A stretch of 64,000 nt of DNA from Shimazuella kribbensis DSM 45090 (GTDB taxonomy: Bacteria; Bacillota; Bacilli; Thermoactinomycetales; Thermoactinomycetaceae): NCBI RefSeq assembly GCF_000428065.1, contig NZ_KE386621.1:1-64000 (forward strand), written 5' to 3'. Below the pieces are notes generated by a model. That model had not been told where the DNA came from. It saw only the letters and a list, made by a program, of their open reading frames with translations, and searched no databases. Positions 1-8,141 of the stretch are shown here, piece after piece (positions within the stretch are counted from its first letter, which is position 1; each line of letters starts with the position of its first letter). The position numbers and the translations under genes are program-made.

Positions 1-122
1 CTTCTAACTGCATGGGACGGGCTGATGAGACAGCCCTGAACTTGGGAGTTGCACAAAGCAGAAATGGAGTGAGTGCGCTAACTACCTAAGAATCCCACGA
101 CTTTAGTCGTGTGGAGTCTCAA
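1..122 (+). mobile_element. IS200/IS605-type right end with 3' part of a TnpB guide RNA (partial)
   Basis: The block ends in the characteristic right-end motif AAGAATCCCACGACTTT followed by the hairpin partner and the closing TCTCA at about 118-122. The same motif recurs at 33994-34013. In IS605-family elements this region is both the transposon right end and the 3' scaffold of the omega/reRNA, with the guide beginning just after the end. The transposase and tnpB, if present, lie left of the window. The end falls inside a helicase-loader reading frame, so it marks an insertion. Motif recognition is by eye. Confidence 0.7.
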
Positions 123-415
123 TAGAATGGAACCATGATCAAGATCATGTTCATGCGTTGTTCCAAGCACACCCTAAAACAGAGCTTTCTCTGACGGATC
201 ATCCTTCATTGGTGCATGATGCTTACGAATGTGCCATAACTTATCATGATAGTTTTTCTGATATCCGAAAGGAAAGGCAAAATAGTATTGTTTTGCTTGG
301 TGCTCCTGGAAGTGGAAAAACACACCTACTTACTTCTATTGCAAATGGCTTTCTAGATCAGGGGATCGGAGTGATCTATTTTTCGTGGGTTGAGGGAGTT
401 TTGCAATACCTGTGA
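122..415 (+). pseudogene. DnaC/DnaI-like helicase loader, fragment interrupted by IS end
   Basis: The frame is open from the IS right end without its own good start, so the 5' part of the gene is presumably on the other side of the element. The visible peptide has a Walker A motif GAPGSGKTHLL and the following segment GVIYFSWVEG, typical of the AAA+ DnaC/DnaI/phage replication loaders. It stops about 30 residues after Walker A, so Walker B and sensor motifs are missing. Both ends are therefore damaged and it cannot encode a working loader. The first TTG (158) gives 85 residues but has no ribosome-binding site. Confidence 0.7.
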
Positions 416-451
416 AAACAAATGAAGTTTTTCTTTGGTGGTTATCTGCAC

Positions 452-510
452 AGAAAACACGCCATCCTTTCTTTTTTATAATCTCAAAGAAAGAATAGCG
501 TGTTTTTTCT
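452..510. terminator. Intrinsic terminator, long near-perfect hairpin
   Basis: The arms AAAACACGCCATCCTTTCTTT and its complement are separated by a short loop and flanked by A and T runs, so it can work in both directions. It lies downstream of asnB (leftward) and of the loader fragment (rightward). Confidence 0.75.
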
Positions 511-595
511 GTTTGGGGGATTTTTTTGTTTTTCGCTTGATGGATATGTGTCACTACCCCTATAAGTAAGTAGAAAATTTATATATTAAGACCAA

Positions 596-2488
596 CTAAT
601 TTAAAACAAGTTCTTTTTTCGTTATTTCTTGGAAGCTATATTTGTTTTCCATATAGACTTGATGCCAGATCATAAAAATCAAAATAGTCCAAATTTTTCG
701 GCTATTATCCATTTTCCCCTTACAATGTTCTTCAAGAAGTTTAATGATTGCATCTTTGTTAATTAAATGATCCACTTGACTTTCTTTAATGATGTTTAAT
801 GCCCAATCATGCATCTCATTTTTTAACCAGTGGCGGATCGGAACAGGAAAGCCAAGTTTTTTACGGTTTAATACGTGATCTGGAACAATTCCTTCTGCAG
901 CTTTACGTAAAATGTATTTTGTCGTGTTGTTTGATGTTTTAAAATCAGTTCCAATTTTAGAAGCCACTTTAAATACTTCTTTATCTAAAAATGGAACGCG
1001 CAGTTCCAAGGAATGAGCCATCGTCATTTTATCTGCTTTTAAAAGAATATCTCCCCTGAGCCATGTGTGAATATCAATATATTGCATGCGATTAACTGGT
1101 TCATAGTTCTTTATTTCTGCATAGAGTGGTTTTGTAATGTCAAGATAATTCATGTCATTTTTATACCATTTATAGATGTTTTCTTTTTCTTTTTCATTGA
1201 ACATTTTGGCGTTGCCTATATAGCGATCTTCCATAGGTGTACATCCGCGTTCGATAAAACTTTTTCCTGTTACACCTTCTGGGACAATATTCGAAATCTC
1301 TTTTAATGCAGCTTTGAAATATGTTGGAATTTTGTTAAAAATAGCTAGATCTTGTGGTTCACGATAAATGTTATAACCACCAAATAATTCATCTGCACCT
1401 TCACCTGAGAGAACAACTTTTACATGTTTTCTTGCTTCACGAGCAACGAAATACAGAGGAACAGCTGCGGGATCAGCCAGTGGGTCATCAAAATGCCATA
1501 TGATCTTTGGTAGTTCCTTCATATACTCTTCTGGGGATATCACATAGTTAATGTTTTCAATTCCTAATTTTTCTGCCGTTTCTTTTGCCACATCAATTTC
1601 ACTAAATCCGTTTTGTTCGAAACCAACAGAAAATGTTTTTATAGTTGGATTAAACTCTTTTGCAATAGATGTAATAATAGATGAATCAATTCCTCCTGAT
1701 AAGAAAGAGCCAACTGGTACATCACTTCGCATATGAATTTTCACCGAATCAATCAATACATCACGGATTTCCTTTACAAGCTTATCTTCTGTTGATTTTA
1801 CAGGGATAAAGGAAGCTTTCCAATAACGATTGAGTACTATTTTTTCACCGGCTTTTTTGGTGAAATAATGACCAGGTAAAAGCTTTTTAATTCCATCGGA
1901 CATTGTTTCTGGCTCCGGTACATATTGATATGTTAAGTAGTGCTGTAATGATTCATCGTTAATAATGTCATTTTTTATTGACAAAATAATGCTTTTCTTT
2001 TCCGAAGCAAAATACGTTCTATCTGGGTTTTCCATATAAAAGAAAGGTTTAATCCCGAATGGATCTCTTGCCCCAAATAAAACCTTTTCTTGCTTATCCC
2101 AGATTAGGAAAGCGAACATTCCCCGTAATTTTTCAGGAGTTTTTTCTTTTTGAACACTGTATAGAGCAATAATTACTTCTGTATCAGAGTTTGTCTTAAA
2201 TTGAAAACCTTGCTCGACAAGTTCGTTTCTTAGCTCAACATGGTTATAAATTTCCCCATTAAAAATAATCCAGTAACGCTCATTTTCATAAGATATAGGC
2301 TGGTGGCCACTTTCAATATCAATAATACTTAAACGTCTAAATCCAAAGCTAATATCATCATCGTGAAAATAACCTGAATCATCCGGGCCCCTATGAATAA
2401 TAATAGTATTCATATCTTCAAATAACTCTTGAAACTGAAAATCTCTACTTTCGACCTTTTCATGGAAACATCCTATAAATCCACACAT
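596..2488 (-). CDS. asnB: Asparagine synthetase, glutamine-hydrolysing (AsnB)
   Basis: Transfers glutamine amide nitrogen using ATP. In Bacillus subtilis the AsnB paralogue amidates meso-diaminopimelate of peptidoglycan, other paralogues make asparagine, and sequence alone does not separate these. The protein (630 aa) starts MCGFIG, giving the Cys2 N-terminal nucleophile of class II amidotransferases. RGPDDSG lies at about 33-39, and the PP-loop LSGGIDSS at about 263-270 marks the synthetase domain. I chose the ATG at 2488 because it has an AGGTGA ribosome-binding site and puts Cys at position 2. An upstream in-frame ATG at 2539 would bury the catalytic Cys. It stands alone, behind a leader of about 200 nt that carries a conserved 55-nt element and an ECF-like promoter. 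Confidence 0.93.
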   Translation of the reverse strand: MCGFIGCFHEKVESRDFQFQELFEDMNTIIIHRGPDDSGYFHDDDISFGFRRLSIIDIESGHQPISYENERYWIIFNGEIYNHVELRNELVEQGFQFKTNSDTEVIIALYSVQKEKTPEKLRGMFAFLIWDKQEKVLFGARDPFGIKPFFYMENPDRTYFASEKKSIILSIKNDIINDESLQHYLTYQYVPEPETMSDGIKKLLPGHYFTKKAGEKIVLNRYWKASFIPVKSTEDKLVKEIRDVLIDSVKIHMRSDVPVGSFLSGGIDSSIITSIAKEFNPTIKTFSVGFEQNGFSEIDVAKETAEKLGIENINYVISPEEYMKELPKIIWHFDDPLADPAAVPLYFVAREARKHVKVVLSGEGADELFGGYNIYREPQDLAIFNKIPTYFKAALKEISNIVPEGVTGKSFIERGCTPMEDRYIGNAKMFNEKEKENIYKWYKNDMNYLDITKPLYAEIKNYEPVNRMQYIDIHTWLRGDILLKADKMTMAHSLELRVPFLDKEVFKVASKIGTDFKTSNNTTKYILRKAAEGIVPDHVLNRKKLGFPVPIRHWLKNEMHDWALNIIKESQVDHLINKDAIIKLLEEHCKGKMDNSRKIWTILIFMIWHQVYMENKYSFQEITKKELVLN

Positions 2489-2515
2489 AAAACTATCACC
2501 TGCTTTTGAATTTTC

Positions 2516-2570
2516 ATAAATTCCAATATATGATTGCATTGCCCCTCAGGCTCCGTTTGCTGGTTCTAGG
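2516..2570 (-). other. Conserved 55-nt element, copy A (asnB leader)
   Basis: Read on the minus strand, it consists of the blocks CCTAGAACCAGCAA, GCCTGAGGGG, CATATA and TGGAAT separated by short variable stretches. It aligns without gaps to 49348-49402 on the plus strand with 44 of 55 identities. It sits in the predicted asnB leader, ending about 27 nt before the start codon. Conserved blocks with variable spacers of fixed length look more like an RNA or protein-binding element than a gene. Function unknown. Confidence 0.5.
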
Positions 2571-2692
2571 TCTGATAGGACATTTTTATTTTAAAGATCT
2601 GAAAAAAAAGAAAAAGGGTAAATATCTGCTAGGAAATTTCCTCTTTTTTGTTTTATTTCTTCTCTCTACTTAATTTATTGTATAAATCATTT

Positions 2693-2720
2693 GTTTCGAA
2701 TATATAAACCGTGTGTTTCC
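2693..2720 (-). promoter_or_regulatory. Predicted ECF-sigma-type promoter of asnB
   Basis: On the minus strand GGAAAC (2720-2715) is followed after exactly 16 nt by CGAAAC (2698-2693). The same boxes and spacing occur at 51914-51919/51892-51897 before another gene. GGAAAC/TGAAAC-type -35 boxes with a CG-containing -10 box at 16-17 nt are typical of extracytoplasmic-function sigma factors. Conservation extends further upstream (TTACATTTA just upstream of the -35 box and a CAATTG block). Predicted start is near 2685, giving a leader of about 200 nt. Confidence 0.5.
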
Positions 2721-3212
2721 TAAATGTAACTAAACTTTGGTCAATTGGTGAATAAGAGGTGGTGGAAACGGTTTGTGTTCTGATCCATTAGAAAGGGGAT
2801 GTCCCAAGATAATTTCCATTGTGCCATTCCGAGTGGATGGGTAAAAAAGCAGTTACTTTGCGGTTTATGGTAAGAACCATGTCACCGACAGCACGAATGA
2901 AACATAAGAGCAATTATGTTTACTCATTGGCAAATCCAATCATCAAAACAGCCCATTTATGAAACATAATTTACTCTACTTGAACAAGTTCGCTTACAAA
3001 TTTCACCAACATTGCTCGATATGTATGACGTCCTATCTTGTTGTAAAAAGCACAAAGGTCATTCCTCCCCTATATATACACTTTGAAAATAAAAATTTAA
3101 TAATAACGAATTAAAACAATCCGATTATTCAGGATTGTTTTAATTTTTGAACTATAATGTTAATACGAAAAAGGTTTGAATCCGATGAACTCCCGATCAG
3201 AAGAGGGACGGC
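2721..3212. other. Long intergenic region with one terminator-like hairpin
   Basis: I found no convincing gene. A hairpin AAAACAATCC/GGATTGTTTT at 3113-3141 followed by TAATTTTT could end a rightward transcript. The rest is AT-rich with no recognisable element. Confidence 0.5.
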
Positions 3213-3395
3213 ATGTCTCAGATGAACAGTGGCTCCCAGTCTGCGGAGTTGAGCACTGAAGAGCTCATCCTCATCGATGGGTTGAAGATGTACCTTTGCT
3301 ACCTCATCACTGATAGGGAGCTGGAGAGCATTCCATTCGGCCAAATAAAACTTTATTTAAATGAATGGAAATGGATACACACAAATGAATTCTAA
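3213..3395 (+). CDS. Small orphan protein in a GC-rich island
   Basis: 60 residues, not recognised. The start ATG has AGAGGGAC as a reasonable ribosome-binding site. Roughly 3203-3342 is distinctly richer in G and C at third codon positions (GTC, CTC, ATC, GAG) than the surroundings. The last 20 codons revert to the AT-rich style, so the ORF may be a fusion of an imported 5' part with resident sequence. The product is acidic at its N-terminus (ELSTEELILIDGLKMYL) and predicted helical. Two other islands of similar composition lie at 10.8 and 46.9 kb. It may not be expressed. Confidence 0.35.
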   Translation: MSQMNSGSQSAELSTEELILIDGLKMYLCYLITDRELESIPFGQIKLYLNEWKWIHTNEF

Positions 3396-3674
3396 GTGCC
3401 AAAATTCCCTGTGATACCGGATGAGCATAGTCTTGGATTAGTGAATATGAAGCTTTGATTTTATTCTAGAATAGTAAGGTGAAGGTGATGGTTAACAGAA
3501 GCTTTCTGTCTCTGTTTTTTTATTGCTGGATTTTATCAAGGGGGATTTTTTTAGTAGATATTGATATGATAATATTAATATTAAGTATAGTTGTTGTATC
3601 ATTATATTTGGATATATTGTAATATGGTGTTTATATGTGCTTATAAAAGTATAATGGAGGAGATTGTATTACAT

Positions 3675-4280
3675 ATGAGCAGTCTTACTAATCTATCTAA
3701 AAATGCAGTCCGTGGAGCGGCCAATGGTGTAATGTTTATGACTTTTTTTGGTGCTCTATGGGCATCGATTGGTATTGTTGGGTCGCGTAGTTTATGGGAA
3801 CCATGGTTACTTATATTTTCTGGTATCATTACTTTGCTACTATTAATAGGATCGCTATTTTTATTTGGTAAAGGGCGTAATCTGACGAATTCAACAAATC
3901 CAGAAGAGAAGGAACATTGGAAAAAGGTAAATCGGAAATTTAGTTTGGTTTTTGGACTAGAGGGAGTAGCAATCCTCATTACAAGTGTTATTTGCAATGT
4001 AACAAACCATTTTGAAGTCTTCTTCCCTATTGTTGCAATCATTGTGGGAGTCCATTTCTTTCCCTTAGCGCAGTTGTTTCGGGTATCTTTTTATCATGTT
4101 ACAGGTATCATTCTCTGCGTCTTAGGAATCATAACTTTCTTTTTACCAATGAACGCAACTATAAATGGCGTAACATTGGTTGCTTCATCTGTTTTTATCG
4201 GTTTTGGATCTGCTTTCACATTGTGGATGACAGGACTAACCATTTGGATAACTACAATGAAACAATTAAATACAAAATAA
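3675..4280 (+). CDS. Hypothetical polytopic membrane protein
   Basis: About 201 residues with around six hydrophobic segments, at roughly residues 20-40, 45-65, 90-110, 115-135, 140-160 and 170-190 counted from the ATG at 3675. No catalytic motif is visible and I cannot name a family with confidence. A GGAGGAG sequence at 3655-3661 is 13 nt upstream, a little long; in-frame ATGs further upstream (3591, 3654) give a less membrane-protein-like N-terminus. It is monocistronic and ends in a shared bidirectional terminator with the epoxide hydrolase gene. Confidence 0.6.
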   Translation: MSSLTNLSKNAVRGAANGVMFMTFFGALWASIGIVGSRSLWEPWLLIFSGIITLLLLIGSLFLFGKGRNLTNSTNPEEKEHWKKVNRKFSLVFGLEGVAILITSVICNVTNHFEVFFPIVAIIVGVHFFPLAQLFRVSFYHVTGIILCVLGIITFFLPMNATINGVTLVASSVFIGFGSAFTLWMTGLTIWITTMKQLNTK

Positions 4281-4315
4281 CAAAAAGAGAGCAGATGGAA
4301 TGCTCTCTTTTTGTT
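4279..4315. terminator. Bidirectional intrinsic terminator
   Basis: Stem AACAAAAAGAGAGCA/TGCTCTCTTTTTGTT between two convergent genes, overlapping the stop codon of the membrane protein. Confidence 0.85.
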
Positions 4316-5464
4316 TTAACGGAGTTCCTGAAAAAAGGAAACTACATCATTTATCCATACATCTGGTATTTCTAATACGGCATAGTGACCGCCCATGTCA
4401 TAATCTGTCCAACGGACGATGGTGTTTGTTTGTTCTGCATATCTACGTATTGCTACATCTTCACTAAATACTGCCACACCAGTTGGTACTCTAGAGTTTA
4501 TTTTCGGTGCCCAAGCATTTGGATCATGTGAATTTTCATAATAGAGGCGAATAGATGAGGCCGCAGTACCTGTGAACCAATAAACCAAGAAATTCGTCAA
4601 AAATGAATCTCTGTCAACAGCATCTATGGCATCTCCAAAGCTAGTAAATAACTCACTTATCCAGGTGAGTAATCCTATTGGTGAATCTGAAATGCCATAT
4701 GCTAATGTCTGGGGACGATGAGATTGAATAAAGTTAAAACCAAAGTGTTCAGACATAAACCTTTGCAATCGTTCTAGTCTTGTTTTTTCTACATTTGTGA
4801 AAGTAGCCAGATCGGTAGGATTCACAGGTCCCATAGGAATAAAACCCATGGTAGCAGCATTCACATGGAGACCAATTACTTTATTTGGAGCGATTCTCGC
4901 AAGTTCAGGTCCGATAATAGCACCAGCATCCCCACCTTGTACGCCATATTTTTCATAACCTAAACGATCCATAAGACCAATGAATGCTTTGGCTATCCGT
5001 GTATTATTCCATCCTGATTCTTTTGTTGGTCCTGAAAATCCGAATCCGGGTAAAGAAGGGATAACAAGATGAAATGCGTTTTCGGGTTTGCCACCATGTG
5101 CTCTCGGATTTGTTAATGGATCAATCACTTTAAGGAACTCGACAAACGATCCAGGCCAACCATGTAAGAGAAGTAGTGGTTTTGCTTGTTTTTCTTGCGA
5201 TCTCACATGTAAGAAATGAATGTTTTGTCCATCTATTTCTGTCGTGAATTGCGGATATTGATTGATTTGTGCTTCATGTTTTCGCCAGTCATATTCATTT
5301 AGTAAATATTGGATATGATTTTTGGCATAATCTTGTGTGGGCCCTGAATGCCAGTCTGCGTTCTTCCATTCACTTGGAAAGATAGTTTTGTTTAAGCGCT
5401 CGAATAGATCTTCTATTTGTAATGATGGAATATCAATTTTAAATGGCTTGATTTGCATTTCCAT
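4316..5464 (-). CDS. Epoxide hydrolase, EHN-type alpha/beta hydrolase
   Basis: Hydrolyses epoxides to diols through a covalent ester intermediate; the physiological substrate is unknown. With the start at 5464 the protein has 382 residues, typical of the EHN family. An N-terminal lid region (about 1-90) precedes the HGW oxyanion motif (101-103). The nucleophile elbow is GVQGGDAG with Asp179, and the catalytic His is in GGHYAVLE (about 360). Starts at 5521 and 5470 are possible, but AGGGG lies 7 nt before the ATG at 5464. The gene is monocistronic, facing the membrane protein across a shared terminator. Family certain, substrate not. Confidence 0.85.
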   Translation of the reverse strand: MEMQIKPFKIDIPSLQIEDLFERLNKTIFPSEWKNADWHSGPTQDYAKNHIQYLLNEYDWRKHEAQINQYPQFTTEIDGQNIHFLHVRSQEKQAKPLLLLHGWPGSFVEFLKVIDPLTNPRAHGGKPENAFHLVIPSLPGFGFSGPTKESGWNNTRIAKAFIGLMDRLGYEKYGVQGGDAGAIIGPELARIAPNKVIGLHVNAATMGFIPMGPVNPTDLATFTNVEKTRLERLQRFMSEHFGFNFIQSHRPQTLAYGISDSPIGLLTWISELFTSFGDAIDAVDRDSFLTNFLVYWFTGTAASSIRLYYENSHDPNAWAPKINSRVPTGVAVFSEDVAIRRYAEQTNTIVRWTDYDMGGHYAVLEIPDVWINDVVSFFQELR

Positions 5465-5561
5465 TCCCATTCCCCTTCGCTTGTTGATATACCTATCATA
5501 CAACGCTTCACCTGACAACAAGTGTCAGTGAAAAGAGGGAGTAGTTCTTCGATTTTTCACG

Positions 5562-5593
5562 AAAAGAACCAGCTAATAATAGCTGGTTCTTTT
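5562..5593. terminator. Intrinsic terminator
   Basis: Stem AAAGAACCAGCTA/TAGCTGGTTCTTT with a T run on the plus strand and an A run in front. It directly follows the leftward 61-residue gene and can serve it. Confidence 0.8.
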
Positions 5594-5594
5594 T

Positions 5595-5780
5595 TTATTC
5601 TTTCTCGTTCCAAGGCTCTTTCCCTTGTAAATTCTCTGGAAAGATGATCATACCATCATGAACTTCTAAAACAACTATTTCAGATTGCTGGTCTATGATG
5701 ACTACCCGTGGATAAGATTGATGATGCATCCCTACATAATTAAATACTTCGGCTTCATCCTCTAAATCTACTGATATCAT
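5595..5780 (-). CDS. Small hypothetical protein
   Basis: 61 residues from the ATG at 5780, predicted beta-rich (RVVIIDQQSEIVVLEVHDG), family not recognised. The frame stays open upstream to 5825 without another ATG, GTG or TTG. An AAGGAGAG sequence at 5826-5833 is ideally spaced for an ATT codon at 5819, which would give 74 residues. It follows the 370-residue gene by about 80 nt on the same strand and is probably co-transcribed with it, ending in the terminator at 5562-5593. Confidence 0.55.
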   Translation of the reverse strand: MISVDLEDEAEVFNYVGMHHQSYPRVVIIDQQSEIVVLEVHDGMIIFPENLQGKEPWNEKE

Positions 5781-5858
5781 GCGTTCCCCATCTTCTGTAA
5801 AACAATATCCTGTAAAAATAGGAATCTCTCCTTATTTATTCATTTTGCATCCAATGTC

Positions 5859-6971
5859 TTATGCATTCATGGATCGAATATCAGCTATCATCTGTTGGAT
5901 TTGGCTGTGAACTTGTTCCGGAGAAAAAACTTCAACTATCTCTATGCTTGGTTTTAATGCCTCGTGTACAGGAATACAGAAAGATACATCCCATGAACGG
6001 CCTCCCAGCATATTTTCACCTAAAAGGACAACAGGTACACCGTTATATTTAGGAACATGATGCAACGTTCCTTCTCCAAATAACCAATTACCAACAGGAA
6101 CAGACTCCAGAAGCTGTCCTTCATCGTTCAATGCTCCATAGTCATAAAATCCAAAAAGAGCATGATCTTGTAGTTGTTGATTTTGTTCTGGCATTTCTTC
6201 GCCTTTTGCGATTTGAATTGCAGCTTCATTGCGTATAAATGACGTGAACGAAGGATGGAGACGAAATTGTTCTACAAATTGATCTTGTAGTAATGTGAAG
6301 AAATGAAAGTTATTTTGCACCATGTCTGCTTTTATTTTGAGTCCGGTTTGACTCTCTGGATGAAGGACAATCATTTCCAAGTCATCTACGCTATGAATGA
6401 CCTGTCTTAAATAATAAAGGTTATCGACATCGTCCTCTAGCCGGATTACTTGCTGGATGAGTGGTCCGTTTTGACGCAATTCAAATCTTGCTTCTTTGAC
6501 TCTACAGATGGAGGTCATGGTTGCTAGTACGACAAAAGATGCTGTAATACTTGCTTTTACAGCGTCTTGGTTACGATTAAACAGCAGATCCAGATCGTTT
6601 GAAGATAATGATTCTGAGTCTAGTCCTTCCTTTTCAATTAAAGCTAAAAAAGCCTCAGTTGCTGTTAAATGTTTTTCTAGTTGTTCCACAATTGCCTGAA
6701 CGATTATTTTAGGATTTCCACCAAATTCAATGAGACTACCACAAATAAGAGTTGCGAGTCCCTTTTTATACACGTCTAGTTCTAATGGGAGAACTTGTGC
6801 AATATTAGCAAGTATTTCATCCAAATGGGTGGGGTTCTCAACCGCAAATCGAAGTAGCTGTTCCAGTGCTTGTTCCTGAAATGCCGTTTGATCTTGTTTT
6901 AGGTCTTTCCTATTTGTAATTGGTATATGTAAGTATTCGATAAAGCTATGTATAACCTCTTGGGCTGTCAT
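5859..6971 (-). CDS. Hypothetical 370-residue protein
   Basis: Soluble, acidic, mainly helical in the N-terminal half (about 1-170) and mixed in the C-terminal half. No signal peptide, nucleotide-binding motif or known catalytic motif was recognised. The start at 6971 has AGGAGA six nt upstream and is preferred over the GTG at 6977. It lies between the HARE-HTH gene (7045-7968, same strand, 73 nt gap) and the small gene 5595-5780, so the three may form one leftward operon. I cannot assign a function. Confidence 0.7.
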   Translation of the reverse strand: MTAQEVIHSFIEYLHIPITNRKDLKQDQTAFQEQALEQLLRFAVENPTHLDEILANIAQVLPLELDVYKKGLATLICGSLIEFGGNPKIIVQAIVEQLEKHLTATEAFLALIEKEGLDSESLSSNDLDLLFNRNQDAVKASITASFVVLATMTSICRVKEARFELRQNGPLIQQVIRLEDDVDNLYYLRQVIHSVDDLEMIVLHPESQTGLKIKADMVQNNFHFFTLLQDQFVEQFRLHPSFTSFIRNEAAIQIAKGEEMPEQNQQLQDHALFGFYDYGALNDEGQLLESVPVGNWLFGEGTLHHVPKYNGVPVVLLGENMLGGRSWDVSFCIPVHEALKPSIEIVEVFSPEQVHSQIQQMIADIRSMNA

Positions 6972-7044
6972 AAACACTCTCCTAGGTGTCAGGAATAATC
7001 ATTTATTGAAGGAATCGAATTTTGGATGAAATATGATGATTTTC

Positions 7045-7968
7045 CTATTTTTTGATCATAGATAAAAGTTGATCTCGTTCATAGATTTTATCATAAAGAG
7101 AGGTAATGATCTCCTTATTCGTTAAGTCATTTTTTACCCGAATCGTAAACTTTTTAAAATCCGGATTTTCTTTGCAAAGTTTGTTGATTGTTTCCCAGTC
7201 CATGTCTGCTTTGAATTTGGCAGCGAAGATTGTTTCTGAAGCGTCAGGATCATCAATATTCAACCGGATAATTCCTATTCCAAAAGCAGAAGAGAGACGC
7301 CGAAGCTCATTGTAAAATTCCTCATTTTCTGATATTTTTGCAGCGACCAAGTAACCTTCGTTTGCCCAAGAGGAATTGGAGACAGCTTGAAAAAATGATT
7401 GTCTTAGATTTGCAAAAGTGATTTCTTTTTTTATCTCAAAAGAATAGAGTTTTACAAGTGGACTTCCTAGTGCAGTGCCAAGATTAAGTGTTTCTTGTTC
7501 CCATTCATTGATGGGAAAAGAGACCCCCACAAGATCAGGATGTAACCATTGTGTATATGTTTTTTTGGCTGATTTTTCGTGATAGATTGTTTTGGTGTAT
7601 ATTCTCAAATAAGTGTGAGCGTAATAGGCAAGTAAAGGATGTAAATCTCGTTCGTTGTATTTGGTTTTCTGCGGTTGTTCTATTTCTTTTGAAAGATCAG
7701 AGATAGAAACCGAATCCATTAGTTCTTTTAAAAAGAATTTAGTAGGTTTGGAATCAATATGAACAAAAGGTGTGTTTTTTGGTTTATCTCGCATGCTGAT
7801 ATAGATTTGTGCTCCAATAGAAGCCCAAGGAGTTTTTCCTTTTGAATTCAAGTTTTGACTCCAACCGTTATTTTCTGCATAATGCCATATTTCTTCCGTT
7901 GTCATCGGTTTTTTTGTTTCGCTAAGGATACCTTCAGCTAATTGTAAGAAGGTTATATTTTTCATCAT
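7045..7968 (-). CDS. HARE-HTH domain protein, COG2958-like, putative nuclease
   Basis: 307 residues. Residues 1-75 fit the HARE-HTH fold (FLQLAEGILSE.KKPMTTEEIW, then WASIGAQIYISM), a winged-helix module found in restriction-associated proteins, RNA polymerase delta and ASXL proteins. The C-terminal part (about 110-280) contains LVKLYSFEIKKEIT, resembling the E-x-K strand of PD-(D/E)xK-like folds in the COG2958 family. No methyltransferase or partner nuclease is adjacent. Family assignment is from motif memory; nuclease activity is inference. Confidence 0.7.
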   Translation of the reverse strand: MMKNITFLQLAEGILSETKKPMTTEEIWHYAENNGWSQNLNSKGKTPWASIGAQIYISMRDKPKNTPFVHIDSKPTKFFLKELMDSVSISDLSKEIEQPQKTKYNERDLHPLLAYYAHTYLRIYTKTIYHEKSAKKTYTQWLHPDLVGVSFPINEWEQETLNLGTALGSPLVKLYSFEIKKEITFANLRQSFFQAVSNSSWANEGYLVAAKISENEEFYNELRRLSSAFGIGIIRLNIDDPDASETIFAAKFKADMDWETINKLCKENPDFKKFTIRVKNDLTNKEIITSLYDKIYERDQLLSMIKK

Positions 7969-8105
7969 AAACCTCGCTTGTTTCTAGGTATAATAGTATA
8001 TATTTCGCTTTCTTCTTATATTTCCTTTATTCAGGCTTCTAGAAGTCCTTATATTTGTTGCTTGAGTTTTATACCAAGAGAGGAAATCCGAGATTGGACA
8101 GCAAA

Positions 8106-8132
8106 AAATCCGTTACAAGAAGCAACGGATTT
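8106..8132. terminator. Intrinsic terminator after fni
   Basis: Stem AAATCCGTT/AACGGATTT 10 nt past the fni stop codon. Confidence 0.7.
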
Positions 8133-8141
8133 GCATGTTCG

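Noticed and set aside
1067-1306. Open frame opposite asnB
   Set aside because: Shadow of the asnB coding strand, no ribosome-binding site and low-complexity phenylalanine runs.
2539-2541. Upstream ATG of asnB
   Set aside because: It would add 17 residues before MCGFIG, hiding the catalytic cysteine that must be residue 2.
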